From the NCBI GenBank assembly GCA_013396995.1, contig VWZP01001590.1, forward strand, positions 124,001 to 188,000: a stretch of DNA of 64,000 nt, in the 5' to 3' direction. Of this stretch, positions 1 through 13,500 are shown piece by piece. The notes under the pieces are model-generated. The model worked only from the letters and a program-made list of their open reading frames with translations. It searched no databases and was not told the origin of the DNA. A program made the translations under genes and the position numbers. How positions within the stretch are numbered: position 1 is the first letter of the stretch; the number at the start of each line of letters is the position of its first letter. This stretch comes from Dicaeum eximium (taxonomy: Eukaryota > Chordata > Aves > Passeriformes > Dicaeidae).

Positions 1-932
1 CATATGTGTTTCAAACTACTGATTTTAATCTTTGTAAAATTAATTCTATTTGTACCTGTGTTACAGAGAAGCCTAAAAGCCCCAGTCAACCCTGTCTCGC
101 TGCTTAGTGCTGTTGCCACCATACAAATGTATGGATCCAGTTCAGAGCTGGCACCCAGCCATCCAGTTTGGAACACAGATACTGTGACCTTGCATCTGCT
201 CCCAACAGACCCACATTCTCTGGGTAATTTAGAAATCAGAACCTCCAAAATTTCTGGCTGTCTTCCTGAGCACTTGGTCAATGTTCTCTAGAAAAATGCC
301 TCGTATGTGTGTAGCTAGAAGGAATTTAGGATAAAGAGCAGTGAAGAACTGAGGCACTGTGTATGCCAAAAGGATTCACAGTGAATACCCACTGACTTCT
401 ACCAGCATGCATCTTTATTTTTTCATTTGTTTAAATTATTTTAAGGCACCTCATACACTTAAATCTTATTTGAGGTCTCAACTAAAAGGCACTATAATAA
501 GGGTGCAAAGGGTGATGGTGTCAACAAAAGGAAAATTAACTTGATTAATCTTCGTTCAGTACAGCATTCTAACATAAGATAGGCAACTGAAATTCAGACA
601 CTGAATTATGTAAGTAATAAATTACTTAACTTCCTGTCTTTTAAAGCCTCACAAAGGTTCCCTGTGCATTTAGAATTGCAGGTGTGTTTAGCCCAACTCC
701 TTAAAACTAAGTTCAGCTCTTTTTCTGACCAATTATGTCAGAACTCTCAGTTCTGCTGATTCAGTAATTTCTTCTGACTGAAGAGGCACCACTTAACTTC
801 CTTAAATATTGTTCGTCTGGGAGAAAAAACCAATTTCTTTGACTCTTTTTTCCTGCTGCCTACCTTCTTGAATTATTAATAATGCTTTGTTTCATGTTGT
901 TTATCAGCATGATTTCTGGATTATGACTATGT
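1..932. other. AT-rich non-coding DNA, no gene seen
   Basis: Only short, uncorrelated reading frames occur here. I see no homologous motif, no paired splice sites and no recognisable repeat. Confidence 0.6.
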
Positions 933-969
933 GCACACAGACACACACACACAGATACACACACACACA
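933..969. repeat. (CA)n microsatellite
   Basis: An AC/CA dinucleotide run with two single-base interruptions is read directly from the sequence. The Cys/Val-rich frame on the opposite strand is only a translation of this repeat. Confidence 0.95.
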
Positions 970-3900
970 TTCACAACTATTTTTCTTGTTTTCATGTTCT
1001 GGGTATTCTTGGTTTTCCCAATAAAATACAAAGCTCTGCTCTGGGAAGAAAAAATAAGGTGAAGTTACATGAAGCAGATGAAATAGATGTTTCCAGCAAG
1101 ACAAACTATGTGAAAGGAGGGAATGAAGCTAAAGAACAGTGTACTGCACTGTTCTCCAGTGAAAAACAGTTCCCCAGTGGAAAACGCCTCACAAATACTG
1201 GTTGTAAATGTAAACATGAGTTGTCCAAGGAAAAGAGAAAAATTGGCCAGAAAAACAGTAGGTACTTTAAATAGGTACTTTATTTGGATTTCTGGGTTTT
1301 GAAATCAACTTAAGATCTTGATATGTGAATGACTTATAAATCCAGTGGGAGTCCAAAATTAATTTGGTGGAAGAAAAATCTTTGCCCTAAGGCATTAAAA
1401 TTGTTTCATTATATGTGAAACAGTTTTCCTGAAATTGTCCATTATATTTTTAAATTTAGATAGGGCTAGTGTAAGATATACAGATATACTCCATAGTAAT
1501 TCTTGCTTTTCCTTGTAGCTGAAAACTGACCTTTCAGTTCCCTAGCACAAATTTCCTCGAAGTACCTGGTAGGCACAGCAAAGCTTCCATCTTGGTTGTA
1601 CACTTCAAAACAACAGTTTGACCATTACATATCCACCAAGTATTAAAACATACCGTTCTACATACAGAGCTGCTTTCCTTTCAAATCCAGACTGTAATTA
1701 GCTAAAGCCTCCTCTCTGCTCTACCTGAGCATAAAAAGTCATGCTAGCTGTGTGTGGAAGTACATATAATTAGGTATAGCTGATACACTAATTTTTTGGT
1801 TCTCACACTGGCAAAAAGCTGTTATAATATAAACAGGACTGTTATTCCCAAAAAGTGCTAGCCTGCAGCTTGACATTACATATTTTACATTTTGTGAGTG
1901 GTGACAATTAAAACTACCAAGATTATCTGAATATCTGTATTTTGCTTTGAAAATAAGAATTACATACAGGACATTTTTTTCTTGTACAAAGGCAGCAGTT
2001 GAGAAATTTGCCACACTCTCAGTTATTAATGTGAGCATGAAGTTTGGTTGGCCACACCAACTGAGAGTATGACCTGCAAAACCACAGCTACATTAGCTAC
2101 CCTGAAGGGAATTCTATTTCATTCACAGTGACATGCTTGGACTTACCTTATATTCACTTTCATCAAGGAAGAGACAATCACTGATATTTAGATTTTTTTC
2201 ATTTTTTCATGGGTATAAGAGCAATCCTCTACAATGGACCATTAAGGAGAACAGTTCAGGGGCTTGGGACTCTCCAGAAGAGATAAGGGTCTGGAGGGAG
2301 TGTAATCCATCCTCAGGCAAGCTGGTTTTGAAGCTCTATTGCTAGGACTCCAGAATCAGTAATGCACAAAATAGTCCACTACTATTGATGGAAACAATGG
2401 TGCAAAATTATTTCCAGAGAACCCCATAACTCTGAGTCACTGATAAGATAATCACTATCTCTGTCACAGTCCCTTTGCTTTTCAGACCTATTGCATGTTT
2501 CAAATACCTGATCATATTTCCTACTATTACTGCCTTTAAATAGCAATACTCCTGTCTGCAATAATGCCAATCATTAATGATAAACTACGTTCCTTAAATA
2601 AATGAACAGCTGAGTTATAATGTGACACTGTCCTTTTTTTATTTTGCTTCGCCTTTCCGGGACTCTGCAGACTACAGCCATTTGCAACAGGTCTTCTCAG
2701 GACCTTGTCTTACAAAAGACAAAACGTTCTGGCCCTAATCCAGGAAAGCACTTAGATACATATTGACATTTAAGTAGATGAGTGGCCTTAGTGAGGTCAA
2801 TTGACTACTTACTTGTGTAAAGCCAAACCTGTCCTGAAATATTTTGTTCAATGGATGCAGACTATTCAACACTTTGAATGATTGAACCCTTTGAGAGATC
2901 ATACACAATTACTATTATTACACAAATATTTTATGTGATAATAATTGCCTTCCAGATTATTTGAAATATGCAAGTTTATATGCAGTGAATAATTAATGTA
3001 TCAAATTTCAATCCAACCCCATGTAAAAGGTACACAATTACTTCCAGTAAATATAAGGTGTTTCTAATTGACATTGTGTTTTCCTGCAGTGTTTTCGTGT
3101 GTTGAGACTGCAAGGATAGGATATACTGGGGTCTGAGTGTGACCCCAAACGTGCCCCACAGACCATGGCTAAGTCTCTGTCACCCCTCACTTGCTCTCTG
3201 GCAAACACTTGCAGCAAGGGTAGCTCCTAGGACACTCCTGCATCTCTGTGAGGGAGTGGGATTTGTAAAACAGGGCAAATGAACAGACCACAAACTTGCA
3301 AGCATTTTTGAAGGAAAAATAACATCAAGATACCTTAGCACTATGATGCCTCTCTAGTCATAAACTAGTGTTGCAGCATGGAAGCTGAATGTTGCTTTTT
3401 GCCCTATAATCCAGCAAGTCTGTATTTTAATGACGTAAGACATAACTCAGACTTTGTTTTTATTCTTTCTCTGTAGGGGCTGAATGGCTGTCTGCCCTCA
3501 TTACTGATGTATATTTCTTAAGCAGCATCATTAACAGAAATTCACAAAATGAGATTGTGTCATCACTTGCAGGTTCTTTGTTGGAGATACAAAGCATGGA
3601 AAAGAAAGAGAATACACCTTTTATAATGTTTCACAGGAAAGTTCACCTCTGTGTGGCACTTAGAGACCTCTCCAAAATAGAGAGGAGTCTGTAAATGGTT
3701 TCTGCTGGGACATACTGAGAGCAAGGCTTTGAGATCTCAGTGAACCCCTCTACTAGGAGGAAATAATTTTTTTAAAAGGGGCATGATCACCAAGTCAGAA
3801 CAACAGGTTTCTCTTATAGCTTCCTCCAGACTTCTGTCAAATAACTTAGATTAATTTCAGAAAAAATTCCAAGGCTTTCTATTGGAGCTAAATTTCTTCT

Positions 3901-4400
3901 TGGTCCTGATATGTATACAACACCTATATAAATAAACAGGAAATAATTATTGGTGAGATCCTAATTAAGAATTTTCTAGTGCTTGTCTACTTGTATTTTT
4001 TATGATCTTCGAATTGTTCTAGAAGAGGAAATGTGAAAAACTAACACCCCAATATGAAGGGTATCTTCTTTATGCTTTCATCATACTGTCCATGAGCTCT
4101 CTGCCACCAGCAGAATGCCACAGGAGGTTATAATGGAAGAGTTAATCCTGACCATAATTTTTCCAGTAGCTAGTAATCCATGAAATGATCAACATCCAGA
4201 GGTGTGCAACTCCTCCTTCTTAGAATTCTGATGTTCGCATGACGTAAAACACTAATCCACAGGTAAAGCCCACGAGGTTTACAAAGCTTCAGAAAAAAAT
4301 AAAAGCTACATTCAGTTCTATTCAAGTGAACACCTTGAAATGTGAGGACTATCTCCAGTCACACTTGGGCTACACAAGCCTCTTCACTTCTCAGAACTCT
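970..4400. other. AT-rich non-coding DNA, no gene seen
   Basis: All frames are shorter than about 100 codons, have no recognisable domain and show typical intergenic composition. No repeat family was recognised. Confidence 0.6.
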
Positions 4401-4404
4401 GCTG

Positions 4405-4500
4405 TAAATCTTGCAGCGGCAGACGGCCTCGCAGCACTTCCTGCTCGTTCTGCGCGAGGAAGGGCCACGCAAAGACCGTCTGGCACTGGCACTGGGCAGA
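4405..4500. other. Small CpG-containing patch
   Basis: This stretch of roughly 100 bases has several CpGs (gcggc, acggc, ctcgc, ctcgt, gcgcgag, cacgc) inside DNA that otherwise almost lacks them. Two short frames overlap it in different registers, as expected of GC-rich DNA rather than of a gene. It could be an unmethylated regulatory element, an exon relic or a young insertion. I cannot choose between these. Confidence 0.3.
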
Positions 4501-7500
4501 AGCAGGAAGCCAGGGAGGCATCAGGGAGTAACACAACCATCCAGACTCTTGAAACCTTCACTAGCACTTTGTCTAAGCTTGGCCAAAGGTTAAACTGGTT
4601 CCTGTGAGCTCATCTCTTCTGCCTCGGTTTTATGCTGACTTTCTATTGCTTCTAGAACAGGAAGCAATGGCCAGGCTGAACTCCAGCGAAGATATTTTCC
4701 GGGTTTGTTTTGTGATTGTTTGTACTGTTTGTTAGTTGTTTGTATTATGATATCAAGGAGTTGGCTAATTCAGAAACTGTCAGAACATTTTGGCTTTGAA
4801 AATACATCCACAATCATTCACAGTTCATGAGAATATCAGTTCAAAACACTTCTGCATATTTGTTTTGTTACAACACTATCAGTGAGCTATTCTAAGGAGA
4901 ACACACCTTCAAAAAGTATTCAAGAATGCATGAGAAGGAAAAAGGAACATTTCTCTTTCTGAAGTATGCAAATTGTTAACATGGCTTGAAAAAATAAGCC
5001 TGGTCATTAAATTTCAACACAAGAAAATATCCTGCTGGGCTTTTTGATATGAAAAAAATTTACAAAACCCTATGAAAACCTTGACCCCAGCTCCTCTTCA
5101 AATCTACCTGGAACAAGTACCAGTTTTATAAGTCTTCTACTCAAGTGCGTGCAGTTGAGCTTTCTCTTTCTCTTTTTCTATCAGTGTTTCCAAAGTGCCT
5201 CCCTCTCACTGGTTACCAGGCAACAGAACAATATTGCTCTGCATGCACATCCAGCAATAAACGGCATTATACTGTATTTTTGCAGAGTTTCTCAAAGAAA
5301 ATAAAGATGTCCTGAAATACTGTCTTGTGAGATAAATAGCTAATGCCCAGAAGTCATTTAAATGCTTGAAATGCTGGGGTTTTACTTTATAGAAGGCAGA
5401 GATTGAAAAAACCAAATCACTTCTCTAATAGAGGAGCTCCCATCCAAAATGAATTTACAATGCTAAAATAGACCACACTCTAAAAGAAAGCTGCTTCAGT
5501 TGACATTTCAAACAATTAACAGCCTTTTAGGTTCTACACCACTTGCATAAACCTTTACCTTACAATCAAGGCAAGACTAATGAAGCAGCAAGAGACATCA
5601 AGTTAAAGTACTTTCAGTGTCCTAAAGACTAAAATGCTGCCTGTATGATAAAGCTCTTTTTTCCTGTTTTGTTTGCTGGTTTGATGTCAATAAAATTCAA
5701 GAAAGTTTAGCAATTTGCCAAAAAATCTTTGGTTTTGATAACAGTCATTAAAGATGGGCCCAGATCAAATCAAACCCCATACCTTCTCTTAACCTAAATA
5801 ATCACTGAGAGGGAGGGACGGTTTGCAGCCCTTCATCTGCAATCAAAAGGCATTTAAGAAAGGTCTGACTCTAGATCCTGACCAAAGTAACTCCAGATTG
5901 TTTTACATAGTTTTGATTCTGTTTCAGATTTCACATTGTAGGTCAAATTCACCTTTATGTAACACTGAGATAAGAAACTGAAGGCTTCTGCAGTTTTTTC
6001 ACTCCCAAAACATGGGGGGAATCTTTAATTATGAACAAATATCCCATGTAATCCTACCAGAACACGAAATGTACTGAATTCTTAATCCATAATTCTTAAA
6101 TACAAAGGTATGCACTGGTACCAGAGAATAGCTCCCACAGGTGTATTACACAAATATATTTTTAAAAAATGTCAAGGGTCAAATCTCAGAATACTCATCG
6201 GCCTATTTTTTGATTCTGCAGTGGTGAAATTACACCATTTTCTAGGACAGTTTTTATTTAAATTGATACAGAAAACTTTCATTTTTGTTACACTTCTGTT
6301 AGACTGGGTTTTGTTTGCTTGGCTTAGCACTTAAATTGTAAGTGATTAATGTTTTCAGACTAGATAAAAATCTGTTCCCAGAATGATTTGACACCTGACC
6401 TTCAGGACAGACAGAGCACTGGGATATATATGACACCTGAAAAATAGTTCCATTCCCTGCTGTTGTTGATTTAGTAGTGGTATAGAGTTACTTGCTAGAT
6501 AACAGCAGAAAGATTTGTGGCTTGCTTTCTTGGATCTGGGAAAATGCAAAATGATGTATTCTCAGCCTGTCTAGATAACATAAATAGCATTGCTCTATGC
6601 ATACATTTGACACTTTATTTACTCTGAAAGTCAGCAGAGATGAGCATTGAGTCTGTACTATAAACACCTCAGTTCTGTTTCTAGCTCCTGCAGGAGGAAG
6701 CAAATGCAAACATAGGATTAACTTATTTACAGGACAGCTGGAGCCTTAGCTGGCAATTGCCTGTAGTGGGAATATTATGCCTTGGTCAAAAGAAAGACTC
6801 CAGTCTGCACTGAAATATAAATAGCAATCACAAGAACTAACACCTCAAGGCATGACCTGGCTTGTAGTTTACTGACATTTCTTGTATGCCAGTCCTTCCC
6901 CACACAGAGATTGTTTTAACTGAACAAAAACTATTCTTTTACAGCTCATAAAATCCAGAATGCTCAAGAGTACTTGCTGAGACTTCTGTAAAGTCCCCAA
7001 GCAGTAGGCAACAGCATGTTTTCTCTGGAGAAGAAAGCAAACAATTATATCAGTTGGGATGAGAGTGAATGATAAGATGACATGTCTAGAGAAATCAGTT
7101 AGATCCATTATGTGTTCATTCTAACAGTTGACTTTATCAATAGAGGTTTTTTTGATAAAAATGTTCTAGTCACACAGCAAAGGGGAGATGGCCTGTGTAC
7201 TTTTCTGAAACCAACTTCATTTTTCATCTTATTAAAATTATATTTGAGTAGTCCTACTATATAACAGGGAAGAAAAAACACTTAAGAGTGAGTATTTTTT
7301 TTTATATGTTGTCAATGATGGGAAACAATATTTGCATATTGAGTCCCTTTCAACATAAACAGGCACACAACTTGCAATTCAATTCCTTTAAGCTAAGCTA
7401 AATGAAAAACCAGGCTTTGCTATCTCCTAAAAGCCAATCAATAGCCACTGTAAGGATCAATAATCTAAAAAACTATTGATTGCTCATGTAACAACCTGTC

Positions 7501-9800
7501 CTTTCCATTACACACTAAATACTATTTCTGGATCAATATTTGCCAGATGTCCATTTAAAAACTAAACATTCTGGCTATGGTGTCTGTCCTTAACCTTGCA
7601 AAAAGTGCAGGTCCTTACATTTAATGGTCCTTACATTTTATCCCCTGGTGTGCTGCAGTATTCCACCAACAGCATTCCCAGAAGCCTCACTACCTCCTTT
7701 TCCAAACTTAGTGAGAGAGTTACTTTCCATGGCTCTTATTATTTTGTTGGTAACATTGTACAAATCAGTCTTCATCATTTTGACAGTAAAGTTATCTATA
7801 TTTGGAAAAGGGTGAGAGGAAAATGCCTGATCTAGTAATGAGAGGGAATTCCTTATCTTTGAAGATAGCTGACTATCAAGACTAACACAGTGGACAAGCA
7901 AGCAAAATTCTCATTTGCACCTGTTTTATTAATGGATCTGCTAAAAACAATCACTCTTTTTTTTTTTTCCTAATTAAAGGCTGAACAATAGAAAAAAGCA
8001 GCTGTTACAATCCCACTGCTACTCCCCCAAACAGCTTTGAGGCACTGAATTTGTTGAGCACAGAAATGTTCCCACCTCTCAGTTGTGGGTGGCCTGGGCA
8101 CAGGGCACTCAGAGCTGTGGCACTGCCTAAGGCTCCAGTGGTGGGGCAGAGGGGCAGCGGTGGCACTGCCAGCCGGATTTCTCTCCTCTGAGTCCTGCAG
8201 TGAGAACTCGGAAAGCACTGGGGCACTTTGCATCAGAAAGAGGAGCTGGATGTTGTGTTGTCAGAGAGGGAGAGAAGGTTTAAATAGGTAATTTTTAGAG
8301 ACTGTCAAAACTGAAAAGTGTAAACATTGTTAACATCTCTTTAAAATTCTGGCAGGGAATGAAAGCCACCTGGATGTGTGCCATCCCCCAGTTGCAAAAC
8401 CGTTTAGCAAACCATATGCTGCCCTAGAAGACAGGTCCTAGACAGATCTTTGCTCATCTGCTTTGGGAGCAGCAGCCAGTAGCCATTGCCCAATCCGTGC
8501 AGCACCACTGTGTTTCCTCTTTCTGCAACAGCCTTTGTGGGATGGGTCCTAGAGACAGCAGGTGCTGCTGGGGAAAGGATGCATGCATCTCTTTTCAGCC
8601 TCGTACAGCGCCTCTTTCCATTTCCATTCATCTAGAAGGGATTCAAACATCCTTCTGATTTACTTGTGGTTACTAAATAGAGCCTAAATCTCCTTTGCAT
8701 TTGATTTTGCACTTTTTGGTTCTCGAGGAAATGGTTCCCCTTTATCAATATAATTCTGAAGTAATTTTATGGGCGTCTGTACTTGTTCATCAGTGAGAAA
8801 TGGATGGAAGTGATTTCAGTCGGACATTAGGATTTTTCAAAAGTTTTCTGTCGCTTTGAGAAAAGGTCTGATTTAATAACTGCAATGTAGATGTTTTTAA
8901 CATGCTGTCAATTGCTGATTGCTATGCAATAGGACTCTGAAAATTAAAAAGTCAATTGCTTACATTTTACTGTCTTGTCTGAGCAGTCCTGGTGAATTTG
9001 TCAGTACATCAGTGTATCTGAAGCAGAATTTGGCCCAGTGATGCAAGATGTCATTAGCATTTCAAAATAGGCAATGTTTTGCAACGTGACAAATAGTCTA
9101 TAACTCACATAAATTGCATACACTTGCACAGACCTGTTTGGTCACACAAAAGACTCATTTTTTTCCCTCAGTTCCAAGTGGCTAAATCTGGATGCCTTAT
9201 CCTCAATCCTGCATGCCTACCATCTCAACATTAATTAATAGTGTGCTTCTCAATCCTGTATCTTCTCAGTCTCATAAATTATTCTGGCCCTTTCAGCCTG
9301 ACATTAATTACAGTGCCTCACAATTCACACTGACACATTTTATCTTGGACTCAAACTGTCTCTTACTGTGATAGCTCCAACCATACATCCCAGTCCTGCA
9401 GTTCCTACTGGTCTCTCCCAGCTTTGGTACCTATAGCCTATAATGTATCTATCAGCTTCATCATCCTGTCTTGTCCACTGCTCGTCACTGCTCCTTCTGC
9501 ACTTACCTAGATTCTCCACTGCTTTTTCAGGCTTTGTGAGAAAACTTCAGGTATCATTTACCCCTGTCCACACCCTGAACATAAGGCAGAAGGACAAACA
9601 GGGAATTTTAGCAGAAACTGGGGCATAGAGAAAGCTTGAAAACATTGAGAGCTCTTGTTACAGATTAATGTCTTTTCCTAGTGGATTAATAGAGAAATTG
9701 CTTTGAGCACTGCACTCACACAAAGATTGGTCATTTTTCGGCTGCTGTTTATAATCTAGATTTCTGCTATATTGGGGGAAAAGCAAAGTTTCCAAAAGGG
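4501..9800. other. AT-rich non-coding DNA, no gene seen
   Basis: No domain-bearing frame occurs. A moderately GC-rich stretch at about 8,050-8,230 is open in several frames on both strands, which points to composition rather than coding. No transposable element was recognised. Confidence 0.55.
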
Positions 9801-10560
9801 ACTAATTTAGACATCCTGGGCAGGCTTGCCTACTTGGGTAAAAGAGCAACAGTGTGGTCAGCTCCTGTGGGAAATTTCCAGCCTGGTGGCTCTGCAGCAT
9901 CTGTATTTTGGCACTTTCACCAAACGCTCCCGGGAGCTCACAGCTGCCAGCTGGAGGCTGGCACAGCCTGCGGGGATGATTTCTGCCAAAAAACGCCCTG
10001 GAGGCCTCGCTGCCTTCCCCAAAGGCTTCTTCCCACCTACGGGATGCTGGTGCCGAGCAGGGAAGCTGCAATACCGGAGGCAAAACAGCAGGGACACAGA
10101 GAGAGGGCTCAGGAAGGCTGCAGTAACAGGAGGGCTGCCGAGCATTGCACTGCGAGAAAGAAAATGATGAGGTGAAGGAAAGGAAAAAACCCAAGCTCTT
10201 CCTAGCTAAGTACAGTGTCCTCCCACTGTTCACCCCATCCCCTTTTTAGGATTTTTAGGAAGAAGCAGACCCCTGCCACCTTCTCAAAACCTCCCTCTTC
10301 ATGAGCACACTCCGAGGAGCCACAGCACTGCTGGAGCTCTGGCTGTGCATTTCAGGCACAGCACGGTGAGGCTGTCCCAGGCACAGCCAGACCAGCCCAA
10401 GGATAGCAAAGCCTGCCCTGCTATCTCAGGAGATGTTTCTGTTCCCTGCAGCTGCTGCAAGAGTTTTAAACTGGATGTGTTACATCTGTTAGGGAGCCTG
10501 GCACCATGCACTGCCACACTGTAGTGAGAAGCAGGACTGGAGGTAGAGAAATGGAGCAAT
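9800..10560. other. GC-richer patch with overlapping frames on both strands
   Basis: Base composition rises clearly above the flanks. Frames of 86 to 143 codons overlap one another on both strands between about 9,800 and 10,560, so no single frame is favoured and none shows a motif I recognise. CpGs are few, so this is not a classical CpG island. It could be an old retroelement fragment, an enhancer or a non-coding exon. Confidence 0.35.
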
Positions 10561-13500
10561 GTATTCTATACAAGAGCTGTTTTTCCCTAAATGTCACAAC
10601 TGCTGGTCTCCTTGTGACAAGAAAAGAAACAGAGAGTGGAACAGCACAGCAGACAGAGGAAAAAATCCAGGCTTGGGTACAAAAACAAGGGAAGGATTAT
10701 TTCCAGTCAGAGAGCAAAATCACAGGCTCTTGCAAGGGACAGTGTCCCTTTGGGAGGAAGCCTGCTCAGAATTTGCATTTTAGTCAGGAAATCGAATATG
10801 ATTTTTACAAACATATATGCCAAATCTTTTTCTTACACTAGCAGGTTATTACTCTACCTCTCAGCTTTAACTCCAGTAGCAAGTCCCAAACATTTTTTAA
10901 AATAATCTATTTTAACTCTTTTTTATTTGATTATAGGACCGTGAAAATTTCCAGGTGCATTTTCTGAAATTATGCTGCCAAGAACCTGAGAATCTTTGCT
11001 ATCACAGTCAGCTAGTGCAGTCACTCAGGGCATCTGTATTTCAAGGAAAACTACCAGCATCCCAATTCAAACAAAAATGGCTTGGAGAAGCCAGAGCAAA
11101 CCAGCAAGAGCATGATGCAGAAGGCTGTAGAAATCATCAGCATGTTTTACTAATTAGATGAGAATTAGCTGGAGTTTCAGTAAAAAGATGTGAACATTTA
11201 CTGTGTTATGTGCTCTGCTGACGTTAACATGATGTGAAATTACAGCTACATATGAATAAAAGCTTTTTCAATGAGTAATGAAACCAATATTTTCCTAGTG
11301 AACTTTCGAACCTCTATTATTTCAAAATGTATTAACATTGCTGGTAAAGGAAGAGAGAGAGAGAGATTTATGTCTGATGGTTTGGAAATTCTTGCTTTGT
11401 GAGGCATTCTGAGGGCAAAACAGTCATAAGGAATCTACCCCCTATCTGCCCAAGCAGTTTGTGTTCCAAAGCCAGCCAGGAAACCGTCCCAGCCAGTATT
11501 CAAACAGATGCCAAGAACAAGTATAATCTGTTCAAGAGAATATGTTAGTAATTCTTTAATCCTCAATGAATGTATCCGTACATAAACAGGCCAACAAATG
11601 TATGGCTGGAAATGTCACCATTAAAGACTGGAAAGAATTGAGCTATCAAAAGCTACCCTGATGGTAATCACCTTGTGCTTCTGTAACTTGTTGAAGAATG
11701 TCCCTGATATCATTGGATATGGTATTAGCCAGTAATTTTTAACATATTGAAATATTAAGTATAGTTTTCCCATTTGTAAAGGGAATGATGAAAGTTTTCA
11801 CTCGTTTACTGGCAAAAAGTTACTTAAAATCTATTCATGAAAATCAGTTTTTTAGCAGATAAGTACTAACATCAGTTTTCATCTTTGTTACTCTCTTTCT
11901 TGCATCCCAGTTCTCATTGATGGCTTCTTATCTTCCATGTTATCTTCTACTGAATATGTTGGTAGAGACTGTCTGGTCTGACCACACGCATGACAGGCCA
12001 GAGAACACAACACAACCATCTATGCACCAAGCCCAGAGAGTCTGCTTGGGTTGTGGCCAACAAAGATGCCCGTTTTTCACTCTTTAGTTTTAGTGCTCTT
12101 TCCCTACTCTTTTCTTCTTCTCCAGCAGGCTGAAATAATTCATACCACCGGAGACATAGGAGCCATGTGATGCATTTCCTCGCCTGTGGGGTCCATCAGC
12201 TGAGAGATGGTGTTTGACTTCTTTTTCTTTATTATATAATTAAAAAATATAGTAAGAAATTGTAGCATAACTTTGAAATTTACCACAGGCCACAAAGAGA
12301 TGTAGTTCATTTTATCAGAGTGGAGTCTATCTGCACAGATATTGCAACAAAATACTGTACCTCACAAAATCCATAAACTGGGATTTGACTTAATAGATTG
12401 GGAATATTGTTTAAATAGTGAATTTATTGACTGCCTTTCTAAGACAAATTATGCAGAGAATTCAAATCCTATTCATTTGAGCTTTGCAAAGAGCTTAGGG
12501 ACTATCTGATTAAAAATGTAATGTAAAAAATATATTATTGTATATTGATACTGTATTTGTTTTGGGTTTATTTTAGATAAATCAGATTTAGATTTAGATT
12601 TTTTAAATTCAGATTTATTTTAGATAAGTCAGTGGATTCATACTTACAGATTATAGTAAAATTTCTCCTTCTCCCTATTCTTTCTGTCCTTATTTGCCTC
12701 TCCCACTCCTTCACTTATTTTTAAATACCTCCCACATTTCCTGGCCCTCCTGCTCCCCCCCCCCTCCCCACTTCCATCTTTTCCACCTTTTGGCAGTATT
12801 TTTGTTTTCTTCATTCTTTCTTTGGACATCCCACCCAGGATCCATGAAATAATTCTTTCTGTACTGTTCATTATTCCCCGCCTGCGTACAGTATCCGAAA
12901 CACCATAAATGTCTGCCTGCATCTCTGCTCCCTTCTCAGAGCCTCTCCCTGTCCCCTGTGCCTCGGAACGCTTTCTGCACATGCTGCATACCCTGCAATC
13001 TTCTTCTATTATCCCTCCCGCTATTCATTCAAGCTCTTGAAGCCCATCCAGTTTCTGCTCTGTACTCTGGCTCTTTTTGCTGCCAGAAAATGGTTTAGTT
13101 CTCATATTTCTGGGCAAGGAAACAATCTCCATTTCCTATCTCACTTCCTAGATACTGTTTCACCATCCAGTGTCTCTGGCCTTTATACTCCATCCCCTCT
13201 TTCTCCTTAATTCTAGCAGATCTTAAATTTCTGTCTTGCTTTCTGCCATTTAGAAGTTCAAGTATCACAGCATCGTTTATCCTCAATGTGTTTCTGCCTC
13301 GTTTATTTGTAACTAATCCAATGTCAAATGTAGATAACCAACCTATCCCAAACTCCTCCAGGAATACACAGTTATTGAGGGACAGTTCTTTCTAGATAAA
13401 ATATTTACAGGTCCACTTTCATTGTAGAATAAGGAATGACATTTCCCCCTGCATAGAAATCACTGCCTCTCAAAGGTACACCTGAAAATCCTATTCACTA

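Noticed and set aside
9802..10233. 143-codon minus-strand frame and several plus-strand frames
   Set aside because: Five or more overlapping frames on both strands show that base composition, not coding, keeps the region open. There is no recognisable motif.
12644..12982. 112-codon Lys/Arg/Gly-rich minus-strand frame
   Set aside because: It is the complement of a long pyrimidine-rich tract, with strong compositional bias and no domain.
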